Translations under genes and position numbers: made by a program | NCBI GenBank assembly: GCA_035545535.1 | Contig: DASZYF010000224.1 | Location: forward strand, 1 to 11,688 | Direction: 5' to 3' | Source: DASZYF01 sp035545535 | GTDB lineage: Bacteria; Actinomycetota; Actinomycetes; Mycobacteriales; CAJCIY01 | Length of the DNA: 11,688 nucleotides | Shown: one piece after another, positions 1 through 5,853 of the stretch | Layout: every line of letters begins with the position of its first letter | Position numbering within the stretch: position 1 is the stretch's first letter | Notes under the pieces: generated by a model | Databases searched by the model: none | Told to the model about the DNA's origin: nothing | The model's input: only the letters and a program-made list of their open reading frames with translations

Positions 1-1188
1 GGTGGCGTCGTCGGCGATGATCGCGACCGCGCTGGCGCTGCCGAGCACGCCCAGGGGGTGCATCCCGGGGACGGCGGCGGGCGTGGCGACGCCGGCCGCG
101 TCGATGCGCACCGGCACCAGCTGGCGCAGGCCGGCCGGGGACGAGAGCGCCTGCCCGAGCGTCGCCTGCCCGACGGTGCGGTCCTCGGGGGTCATCCCGG
201 CGAGCACGCGGATCGCGGGCCGCGCGAACAGGTGCAGGGCGAGGTAGGCGGACACCGGGTAGCCGGGCACGCCGAGGAACGGCACCCGGTCCGGGCCCAC
301 CTGCCCGACGGCGAAGCTGCCGCCGGGGTGCACGCGCACCCGGCTGGCGCGGACGGTGCCGAGCCGGCCGAGCACCTCGGCGACCGTGTCGCCGTGGCTG
401 GCGCCGCGCGGGCCGCCACCGCCGGTGGCGATGACCAGGTCGGCGCGGATGAGGTGGTCCTCGAGCGCGTCGTACATGGCGACCGGGTCGTCGGGCAGCA
501 CACCGACGCGGAACGCGACACCGCCCGCGTCGCGGACCGCGGCGGCGACCAGGTGGCTCCCGGAGTCGATGGTCTGCCCAGGGCCGGGCACCTGACCGGC
601 CTCCACGAGGCCCGGGGCGGTCGACACGATGACCACGCGCGGGCGGGGCTGGACGAGGACCTGCGAGCGGCCCACCGCGGCGAGCAGGCCGGCGTGGGCC
701 CCGCCGAGGACCGTCCCCCGGGAGAGCACGGCGGCCCCGGCGGCCAGGTCGCTGCCCGCGGCGCGCAGCCAGCCCGGAGGCGGCGGCGCCTGGCGGATGC
801 TGACGCGCCCGGGAGCGCCGTCGGTCCAGGCGAGCGGCACGACGACGTCGGCTCCGGCCGGCGCGCTGCCGCCGGCGTAGACGCGCACCGCGCAGCCGGG
901 CTGCACGACGAGCTGGGCGGCGCTCTCCCCCGCGCGCACCTGCCCGACGACGGCCAGCTGGACCGGAGCGCCGGGGGCGAGACCGGCCAGGTCGGCGGAC
1001 CGCAGCGCGTAGCCGTCGGCCTGCGCGAGCGGCTCGGTGGGCAGCGGCCACGGCGCGGTGACGTCCTCCGCGAGGAGGCAGCCCTGCCCGTCAGCCAAGG
1101 AGACCGGCAGCGCGGCGAGCGGCTGCACGACCCCGAGGACGGCCGCGAGGAACTCCTCGACCGTCGGGTTCCCGCCCGGCTGCGTCAC
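1..1188 (-). CDS. glp: Gephyrin-like MoeA-family protein Glp (3' end cut by window edge)
   Basis: MoeA/gephyrin fold, 396 codons with no stop before the edge, so only a few C-terminal residues are missing. The GTG start at 1188 has a G-rich Shine-Dalgarno (AAGGGGGA) a few bases upstream and lies 27 bases after galU, so the two are probably co-transcribed. Recognisable landmarks are ADGYAL (57-62), GADVVVPL (112-119), DSGSHL (208-213), GVLPDD (229-234), the ATGGGG loop (254-259) and GVPGYPVSA (306-314). Classical MoeA inserts molybdate into adenylylated molybdopterin. Here several motifs depart from the MoeA consensus: AGGSAPAG for TGAPLPxG, STAPGLV for STGDELV, GGGGPRGASHGD for GGVSVGDYD, HPGGSFAVG for KPGKPFAFG, and PGYP for PGNP. 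With the galU neighbour and the divergent cyclo-ligase gene, this fits Glp, described in Corynebacterium as a repurposed molybdotransferase of the divisome that works with a membrane receptor GlpR. Any rimJ and glpR genes would lie to the left. The family is certain; the non-enzymatic role is inferred. Confidence 0.85.
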   Translation of the reverse strand, partial: MTQPGGNPTVEEFLAAVLGVVQPLAALPVSLADGQGCLLAEDVTAPWPLPTEPLAQADGYALRSADLAGLAPGAPVQLAVVGQVRAGESAAQLVVQPGCAVRVYAGGSAPAGADVVVPLAWTDGAPGRVSIRQAPPPPGWLRAAGSDLAAGAAVLSRGTVLGGAHAGLLAAVGRSQVLVQPRPRVVIVSTAPGLVEAGQVPGPGQTIDSGSHLVAAAVRDAGGVAFRVGVLPDDPVAMYDALEDHLIRADLVIATGGGGPRGASHGDTVAEVLGRLGTVRASRVRVHPGGSFAVGQVGPDRVPFLGVPGYPVSAYLALHLFARPAIRVLAGMTPEDRTVGQATLGQALSSPAGLRQLVPVRIDAAGVATPAAVPGMHPLGVLGSASAVAIIADDAT

Positions 1189-1215
1189 CGGTCCCCCTTC
1201 ACAAGACGATCGTGC

Positions 1216-2112
1216 TCACAGGCCGGCGGACAGGTCCTTGAGCCACGCCGCGAACGGCGGGCCGAGATCCTCCCGCTCCAGCGCGAGGCGGACGACGGTG
1301 CGCAGGTACTCCTGCCGGTCGCCGGTGTCGTAGCGGCGGCCGGTGAACACGACGCCGTGCATCGGTTCGGTCGCCATCTGCGCCTTCATCGCGTCGGTGA
1401 GCTGGATCTCGCCGCCGCGTCCCGGGTCGGTGCTGCGCAGGATGTCGAAGATGCCCGCGGACAGCACGTAGCGGCCGACGATGATGAGGTCGCTGGGCTC
1501 GGTGCCCGCCGGCGGCTTCTCGACCATGTCGGTGATGCGCACGACCGGGTACTCGTGCCCGTCGTCCGCGACCGGCTCGGCGGCGACGCAGCCGTAGAGG
1601 TGCACCTGGTCGCGCGGTACGCGCATGAGCGCGACGACGCTGCCGCCTTCGCGCTGCTGCACGTCGAGCATGCGCTCGAGCAGCTCGTCGCGGTGGTCGA
1701 CCAGGTCGTCGCCGAGCATCACCGCGAACGGGCGGTCGCCGACGTGGTCGGCACCGCAGAGGACCGCGTGACCGAGGCCCCGAGGCTCCCCCTGCCGGAC
1801 CGCGTGCACGTGCGCGAGCGAGGAGCTGCGCTGCACGCGGCCGAGCATCGCCGCGTCGCCCTTCTTCTCGAGCGCCTGCTCGATCTCCGGGGCCGCGTCG
1901 AAGTGGTCCTCGATGGCCTTCTTGGCCCGCGAGGTGATGAGCAGGACGTCGTCGAGGCCCGCACGAGCCGCTTCGGCGACGACGAACTCGATCGCCGGGG
2001 TGTCGACGACGGGCAGCATCTCCTTCGGGATCGCCTTCGTCGCCGGCAGGAACCGGGTGCCGAGACCCGCGGCCGGGATGACGGCCGTGCGGGCCCGCGG
2101 TCGTTCGGTCAC
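1216..2112 (-). CDS. galU: UTP-glucose-1-phosphate uridylyltransferase
   Basis: Makes UDP-glucose from UTP and glucose 1-phosphate in the cytoplasm, feeding cell-envelope glycans, glycolipids and trehalose. The 298-residue product has the usual bacterial GalU length. Visible motifs are the nucleotide-binding loop GLGTRFLPATKAIPKEMLP (16-34), RQGEPRGLGHAV (106-117), the metal-site LGDD (133-136), VEKP (197-200), GRYVL (213-217), GGEIQLTDA (233-241) and YDTGD (261-265). The frame stays open far upstream, but homology starts just after GTG at 2112 (VTERPRARTAVIPAAG), and the upstream codons read as low-complexity Arg/Pro/Thr sequence. No strong Shine-Dalgarno precedes this GTG. The diguanylate cyclase gene ends 58 bases upstream and glp starts 27 bases downstream, suggesting one operon. 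Confidence 0.95.
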   Translation of the reverse strand: MTERPRARTAVIPAAGLGTRFLPATKAIPKEMLPVVDTPAIEFVVAEAARAGLDDVLLITSRAKKAIEDHFDAAPEIEQALEKKGDAAMLGRVQRSSSLAHVHAVRQGEPRGLGHAVLCGADHVGDRPFAVMLGDDLVDHRDELLERMLDVQQREGGSVVALMRVPRDQVHLYGCVAAEPVADDGHEYPVVRITDMVEKPPAGTEPSDLIIVGRYVLSAGIFDILRSTDPGRGGEIQLTDAMKAQMATEPMHGVVFTGRRYDTGDRQEYLRTVVRLALEREDLGPPFAAWLKDLSAGL

Positions 2113-2121
2113 CCGACCGAC

Positions 2122-2127
2122 CCTATA
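2122..2127 (-). promoter_or_regulatory. Possible -10 element for galU
   Basis: TATAGG lies nine bases before the galU GTG in an otherwise very GC-rich spacer. No convincing -35 hexamer is present and the spacing is slightly long for a leaderless transcript. It would give galU-glp a promoter separate from the cyclase gene. Weak evidence. Confidence 0.22.
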
Positions 2128-2140
2128 GAGGACGGTCGCG

Positions 2141-2181
2141 GGCGGATCAGCGGGCGGATCAGTCGGCGGATCAGTCGGCGG
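2141..2181 (+). repeat. Three 12-bp tandem repeats carrying in-frame stop codons
   Basis: Consecutive units GGCGGATCAGCG (2141-2152), GGCGGATCAGTC (2153-2164) and GGCGGATCAGTC (2165-2176) are followed by a partial GGCGG. On the minus strand each unit carries TGA in the diguanylate cyclase frame, at 2173-2171, 2161-2159 and 2149-2147. The cyclase gene therefore ends in three in-frame stops spaced twelve bases apart. The pattern looks like tandem duplication of the gene's last codons. Confidence 0.9.
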
Positions 2182-4246
2182 CGCGGAAACGCTCGCCCGA
2201 CGCCGGCGGGCGCGCGGGCGGCAGGTCGATGCGCTGCGGGGCGTCGCCGGTGTGGCGGCGACGCGCGTCCGGATCGAGCCGCTCCGGCCGGGCGACGCGC
2301 ACCGCGTCCCGCCCGGCACGCTTGGCCTCGTAGAGCGCCTCGTCGGCGGCGCGCAGCAGCGCCGCGCCGCTCGCCCCGTGCTCGGGGTAGACCGCGACAC
2401 CGATCGAGACGGTCACCGACAGCGGCTCCTCGTGCACCATCGAACCCTCGAAGTGCGCCTCGCGCACCGCCTCGGCGATGCGCTCCGCGATGACGACGGC
2501 ACCACCGGCATCGGTCTCGGGGAGGACGCAGACGAGCTCCTCACCGCCGTACCGCGCGAGCACGTCGACCTCTCGGATCTCGCCCTTGACGCGCGTCGCG
2601 ACCTCGACGAGCACGGCGTCACCGCGCTGGTGGCCGTAGCGGTCGTTGATGTTCTTGAACCGGTCGAGGTCGAGCATGAGGACGGCGAGCGGGCGCTGGA
2701 ACCGCACCGCGCGCTCGACCTCACGGGCGAGCGCCATCGTGAGGTAGCGGTAGTTCCACAGGCCGGTGAGGCCGTCGGTGATCGACAGGCGCTGCGCCTC
2801 CTGGTGGAGCAGCACGTTGTCGATGGCCACGCCCGCCTGGGCGGCGAAGGTGTGGATCGTCCCGAGGTCGGTCTCGTCGAAGTCCTTGCCGTCCTCGCGG
2901 TCGTAGAGGCCGAGGACGCCGATGACCTTTCCGCTCGCGCGCAGCGGCACCGCGATGAGCGTCTGCGCGCGCGGCTCCTTGGGAGACGGCAGGACGGTCT
3001 GCGGGTGACCGGGCTCGTCGGTGCGGCCGCGCACGGCCTCGCCGGTGGCGAACACGTGGCCGAGCACGCCCTCACCGGCGGGCAGGCGCAGCGGACGCGC
3101 GCCCTCGCCGGTCGCGGGGTCGTCGACGCGGCCCGCGAGGTTGCGGCCGACGGCCGCGTAGAGGTCGCCGCGGCCGGCCGAGACGAGCATGAGCAGGGCG
3201 GCGTCGGCGCGCACGCTGGCGGCGGCGGTCTCGACGATGACGGAGAGGATGCGGTCGAGGTCGTGGGTGCTCGACAGCGTCTCGCCGAGGCGGGTGAGGT
3301 TGCGGCGCAGCTCGTCGCGGCTGCCCTCGAGCGCGCTGATGTGGCTGCGCAGCTCGGACGTCATGTCGTTGAATGCGGCACCGAGGGTCGCGACCTCGTC
3401 CTTGCCGTCGGCGGCGATGCGGGTGTCGAGGTCGCCGGCGCTGATGCGCCCCGCGGCCGCGGACAGGTCGGCGAGCGGCTTGGTGACGAGGCGCGCGAGC
3501 TGGGTGCCCAGCACCGCGGCGACGCCGGCCGAGACAAGCACGAGCACGAACAGCGCGCCGAGCAGCGCGGAGCTCGAACCGGCGCCGGTGCTGACGACGA
3601 GGTGCGCCCCGCCGGGCAGCGCCTGGGCATCGACGACCAGCCCGCCGCTGCGGTGCGCGCCCTTGCCGGCGTCGATCTCGGTGGCCGCGCGGCTGCGGTT
3701 GCCGCCGGTGAGCGTCGACAGGACCGAGCCGTCGGCACCGACGAGCGTGACGTCGAGGCCCGCCGACGCCTTCAGCTGGGCGAGCAGCGCGGCGTCGAAC
3801 GGCACGGCGACCGTGACGACCGAGCCGTCGGGCAGCGCGGGCTGGCGGGCGACCACGGCGCGCAGGTCCGTGGCGTCGTTGCAGTCCTGCACGGTGCCGA
3901 GGTCCGCCACGGGCGACGCCGCCCCGACGACGGTCGGGGCCGCCCCGCCGACGCCGCCGATCTGGACGGTGACGGGCAGCCGGCTGCTCTTCACCGCGTC
4001 CGCGGCGGCCGCCACCGCCCCGCCCTGCACGCCGGCCCGGCCGGTCACCTGGGCGGACAGGAGCGTGGTCTCCTGGCAGATGTCGCGCAGTGCGAGCGCG
4101 GCCGCGCGGATGCCGCCCTCGGCCCGGGCCTTGCGCCGGTCCTGGTCGGCTCCCGGCACCGCGTGCCCGAGGATGAGGGCGGCCGTGCCGAGCGGGACGA
4201 GAGCGACGAGGACGAAGGTGATGGCGAGCCGCGCGCGCAGCGACAC
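2171..4246 (-). CDS. Membrane diguanylate cyclase (sensor-HAMP-GAF-GGDEF)
   Basis: Predicted to make cyclic di-GMP from two GTP at the inner face of the membrane. Of 691 residues, about 8-29 form a first membrane helix, 30-225 an extracytoplasmic sensor region, 227-250 a second helix, 250-303 a HAMP domain (TKPLADLSAAAGRISAGDLD), 327-480 a GAF domain, and 488-651 the GGDEF domain. The catalytic signature is GGEEL (567-571), an active-type variant. DGLTGLWNYRYL (491-502), LDLDRFKNINDRYGH (525-539) and an intact inhibitory-site RxxD (REVD, 558-561) five residues before GGEEL are also present, so product inhibition is expected. The sensor region has exactly two cysteines (57 and 122), a possible disulfide. 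No EAL or HD-GYP domain follows; the last 40 residues are low complexity. GTG at 4246 is preceded by GGAGGGA. It heads the probable operon with galU and glp. The ligand is unknown. Confidence 0.93.
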   Translation of the reverse strand: MSLRARLAITFVLVALVPLGTAALILGHAVPGADQDRRKARAEGGIRAAALALRDICQETTLLSAQVTGRAGVQGGAVAAAADAVKSSRLPVTVQIGGVGGAAPTVVGAASPVADLGTVQDCNDATDLRAVVARQPALPDGSVVTVAVPFDAALLAQLKASAGLDVTLVGADGSVLSTLTGGNRSRAATEIDAGKGAHRSGGLVVDAQALPGGAHLVVSTGAGSSSALLGALFVLVLVSAGVAAVLGTQLARLVTKPLADLSAAAGRISAGDLDTRIAADGKDEVATLGAAFNDMTSELRSHISALEGSRDELRRNLTRLGETLSSTHDLDRILSVIVETAAASVRADAALLMLVSAGRGDLYAAVGRNLAGRVDDPATGEGARPLRLPAGEGVLGHVFATGEAVRGRTDEPGHPQTVLPSPKEPRAQTLIAVPLRASGKVIGVLGLYDREDGKDFDETDLGTIHTFAAQAGVAIDNVLLHQEAQRLSITDGLTGLWNYRYLTMALAREVERAVRFQRPLAVLMLDLDRFKNINDRYGHQRGDAVLVEVATRVKGEIREVDVLARYGGEELVCVLPETDAGGAVVIAERIAEAVREAHFEGSMVHEEPLSVTVSIGVAVYPEHGASGAALLRAADEALYEAKRAGRDAVRVARPERLDPDARRRHTGDAPQRIDLPPARPPASGERFRAAD

Positions 4247-4292
4247 CGATCCCTCCGTCCAGCCCCCGGGGAGAGGCCTCCTGGCCCCTCAT

Positions 4293-4312
4293 CGTCCCAT
4301 GCCACCGGGACG
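4293..4312. promoter_or_regulatory. Short inverted repeat between divergent genes
   Basis: CGTCCC (4293-4298) and GGGACG (4307-4312) form a perfect six-base dyad with an eight-base centre in the 96-base gap between the divergent cyclase and cyclo-ligase genes. An AGGCCT-centred palindrome (GAGGCCTC) lies about 20 bases to its left. It could be an operator or a leader hairpin, but short dyads are common at this GC content. No clear -10 or -35 elements were recognised in the gap. Confidence 0.25.
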
Positions 4313-4342
4313 TCACACCGCCGTCTGCGGAGGTCGGTGACG

Positions 4343-4927
4343 GTGCCCACGAACCCCGGGAAGACGGCTGTGCGTCAGGCGATTCTGGCGGGCCGCAGGC
4401 TCGCGTGGGGCCGGCCGGGCGAGCCGGTGGAGCGATCTCACGCCCGTGACGCACACCTGCTCACGTGGGGTCCGCTCCACTCGGCCGTTCGGGTGGCGTC
4501 GTATGTGGCCCTGCCCACCGAACCGGCGACCGCGGGCCTGCACGCGGCGCTCCTCGCTCGGGGCGTCGCGCTGCTCCTGCCCCGCCTGCGGGGCGACGGC
4601 GCGCTCGACCTGGTGGCCTGGGACGGCGCCCCGCTGCCCACCGGCCCGCGGGGCGTCGTCGAGCCCCCCGGCCCCCCGGCCCCCCCGGGCTCGGTGGACG
4701 CGGTCGTGCTGCCCGCGCTGGCGGTCGACCCGGCGACCGGCGTGCGGCTCGGCCGGGGCGGCGGCGGCTACGACCGGCTGCTGTCCGTCCTGCCGGCCGG
4801 GGTGGTGCTGGTCGCCCTGCTCGCCGACGCGACCGAGCTGCAGGACCTGTCCGCGTACGCCGAGTGGCACGACCGGCCGGTCCACGCGGCCGCCACGCCC
4901 GACGGCATCCACCCCTGCGGCGGCTGA
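4343..4927 (+). CDS. 5-formyltetrahydrofolate cyclo-ligase
   Basis: ATP-dependent enzyme that converts 5-formyltetrahydrofolate to 5,10-methenyltetrahydrofolate, recovering stored folate for one-carbon metabolism. The 194-residue protein has the family's size and layout: an N-terminal K-x3-R segment (KTAVRQAILAGRRLA, 7-21), YVALPTEPAT (54-63), LLLPRL (77-82), and the nucleotide/folate loop GRGGGGYDRLL (137-147). Two GTG codons compete. GGAGGT at 4329-4334 lies only two bases from the GTG at 4337 but eight bases from the GTG at 4343, so 4343 is preferred. The same frame is open for two kilobases upstream as antisense shadow and is not coding there. Residues 107-116 form a Pro/Gly loop encoded by C6GG repeats. 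Its divergent orientation to galU-glp matches mycobacterial gene order. Confidence 0.92.
   Translation: MPTNPGKTAVRQAILAGRRLAWGRPGEPVERSHARDAHLLTWGPLHSAVRVASYVALPTEPATAGLHAALLARGVALLLPRLRGDGALDLVAWDGAPLPTGPRGVVEPPGPPAPPGSVDAVVLPALAVDPATGVRLGRGGGGYDRLLSVLPAGVVLVALLADATELQDLSAYAEWHDRPVHAAATPDGIHPCGG
4664..4689 (+). repeat. C-tract 8-bp tandem repeat inside the cyclo-ligase gene
   Basis: Three successive tracts, C6GG at 4664-4671, C6GG at 4672-4679 and C7GGG at 4680-4689, encode a Pro/Gly loop at residues 108-116. The unit is eight bases, so gain or loss of one copy shifts the reading frame. Flanking CGAGCCC (4660-4666) and GGGCTCG (4687-4693) are inverted repeats that could fold the tract into a hairpin. 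Confidence 0.85.
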
Positions 4928-5142
4928 TGCCCAACGCTTGCGGCCCAACGCGTGCGGCCCACGCCGCCTGGGTCCAACGCCGCGAGCCGCCTGGACCCTT
5001 GCGGATCAGGCGGCTCGAAGCGACGCGCCGTACCCGCCAGGTCGCCTCTCGGCGGTGTGTCGCTCGCAGCGACGAGTGTGGGACCGGGGGCCATGATGCG
5101 GGTCGTGCGCGTGCACCTAGCCTAACGAGGGAGGCGGGGTCC
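4928..5142. other. 215-base non-coding spacer with repeats and stem-loops
   Basis: No convincing gene fits here; the frames that cross it are shadows. Imperfect 14-base direct repeats GCCCAACGCTTGCG (4929-4942) and GCCCAACGCGTGCG (4943-4956) follow directly on the cyclo-ligase stop. Two overlapping stem-loops come next. A smaller hairpin, GTCGCT-CGC-AGCGAC, lies at 5059-5073. A TAGCCT at 5118-5123 could be a -10 for the leader ORF at 5143, without a clear -35. No match to a known riboswitch consensus was recognised. Confidence 0.6.
4970..5017 (+). terminator. Two mutually exclusive stem-loops, possible terminator or attenuator
   Basis: Stem A pairs GGGTCCA (4970-4976) with TGGACCC (4992-4998). 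Stem B pairs CGAGCCGCCTG (4983-4993) with CAGGCGGCTCG (5007-5017), 11 perfect GC-rich pairs around a 13-base loop. They share bases 4992-4993, and the right arm of A lies in the loop of B, so both cannot form fully together. Stem B is the stronger candidate terminator for the cyclo-ligase transcript. There is no U-tract after it, so intrinsic termination is uncertain. Confidence 0.45.
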
Positions 5143-5187
5143 ATGTTCCGCCATCCGACGCTCAAGTCGAAGATCACTGCTGGCTGA
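5143..5187 (+). CDS. 14-codon leader ORF upstream of the helical protein
   Basis: ATG at 5143 opens a short frame encoding MFRHPTLKSKITAG and ending in TGA at 5185-5187. A purine-rich GAGGGAGGCGGGG (5127-5139) gives it a good ribosome site. It lies in the same frame as the next gene, and its stop overlaps the AGGAGG that would serve that gene, an arrangement typical of translational coupling by termination and restart. The peptide is basic with no recognisable domain. Alternatively the TGA is a nonsense change and the downstream protein originally began at 5143. The sequence cannot separate these options. Confidence 0.45.
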   Translation: MFRHPTLKSKITAG

Positions 5188-5196
5188 GGAGGACCG

Positions 5197-5808
5197 CTGA
5201 CCGCATCGCGTCCGCACCGTCCGGTCCTGTCCGGGTCGATCGACCCGGCCGATGCGGGCGCCGACCCGGCCCGGATGATCGAGCTGGCGCACGAGACGGC
5301 GTGGGCGGTGCTCCGCTCGGCCCGCTCCGGCGGCCAGGCGCCGATCGACCTGGTGGAGCGGCTCGGCGGCCTCGACGAGCTGACCGCGCTGTGGCGGCAC
5401 GCCGAGCCGGCGACGCTGCCCTCGAGCCTGCTGACGCTGCACGTGCTGCGGGCGTGGTGCCGCACGCAGGGCGCGGAGGCGGCGCGGATCTACCGCGGGG
5501 GGCTCTCCCGCGCCGAGGTCTCGCACGCGGTCGCCGGGGTCGTCGAGCCGCCCGGCCCGCAGGACATGGCCGACCTCGCCGACGCCGTGCTCACCTCGAC
5601 CTACCGGGACGACCTCGCGACCGCGCTCGAGCGGGCGGCGGCGTTCTGTGCGGTGATCGGCGCCGGCCGTGAGGTCGAGGCGCACGACCGCGCCGGCGAC
5701 GACCCCGACGAGGCGACCCGGCAGCTGCGGCTCGCCGCGGGCAACGCGCGCGCCGCCCGGGACCTCTCGCGCGCCGCGGCCTCGTGGCGCGACGGCACCC
5801 TGCAGTAG
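5197..5808 (+). CDS. Hypothetical alpha-helical protein, probable CTG start
   Basis: I do not recognise this family. From CTG at 5197 the product is 203 residues (LTASRPHRPVLSGSIDP at the N terminus). The only in-frame ATG near the beginning is 5275, which has no Shine-Dalgarno, whereas TGAGGAGGA at 5185-5193 immediately precedes CTG. A GTG or ATG start is therefore missing at the position where translation seems to begin. The protein is rich in Ala, Leu, Arg and Glu and predicted almost wholly helical, with no signal peptide or membrane helix. Segments include IELAHETAWAVLRSAR, LTLHVLRAWCRTQGAEA, a short PPGPQDMADLADAVL stretch and a basic, Ala-rich C terminus. Two cysteines are present. It is probably cytoplasmic. 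The GC-rich codon use shows a real gene; function unknown. Confidence 0.7.
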   Translation: MTASRPHRPVLSGSIDPADAGADPARMIELAHETAWAVLRSARSGGQAPIDLVERLGGLDELTALWRHAEPATLPSSLLTLHVLRAWCRTQGAEAARIYRGGLSRAEVSHAVAGVVEPPGPQDMADLADAVLTSTYRDDLATALERAAAFCAVIGAGREVEAHDRAGDDPDEATRQLRLAAGNARAARDLSRAAASWRDGTLQ

Positions 5809-5810
5809 CG

Positions 5811-5853
5811 CAGACCGGCAACTCAGACCCGGCAGCAGCTCAGACCGGCAGCT
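5811..5853 (+). repeat. Three imperfect tandem copies at the 3' end of the monooxygenase gene
   Basis: Units CAGACCGGCAACT (5811-5823), CAGACCCGGCAGCAGCT (5824-5840) and CAGACCGGCAGCT (5841-5853) follow one another. On the minus strand the last unit encodes the monooxygenase C terminus ELPV, with its TGA stop at 5842-5840; the other two are copies placed after the stop. The array fills the whole 31-base gap between the two convergent genes. Confidence 0.8.

Noticed and set aside
2113..2400. N-terminal extension of galU
   Set aside because: The extra 96 residues are low-complexity Arg/Pro/Thr and overlap the cyclase gene and its stop repeat; GalU homology begins right after GTG 2112.
58..2493. 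Very long open frame on the plus strand across glp, galU and the cyclase end
   Set aside because: It is antisense to three well-supported genes; translation is Arg/Ala/Gly/Asp-rich low complexity with no domain. High GC removes stops from shadow frames.
2252..4342. Two-kilobase plus-strand extension upstream of the cyclo-ligase
   Set aside because: Same frame as the cyclo-ligase but antisense to the cyclase; no homology, and the ribosome site and family length place the start at 4343.
3072..4454. Minus-strand 460-codon frame overlapping the cyclase
   Set aside because: Arg-rich shadow of the cyclase in another frame, without its domains.
4928..5142. 6S RNA or a known riboswitch next to the cyclo-ligase gene
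   Set aside because: 6S RNA adjoins this gene in many proteobacteria, but no long bulged hairpin or riboswitch consensus is visible here.
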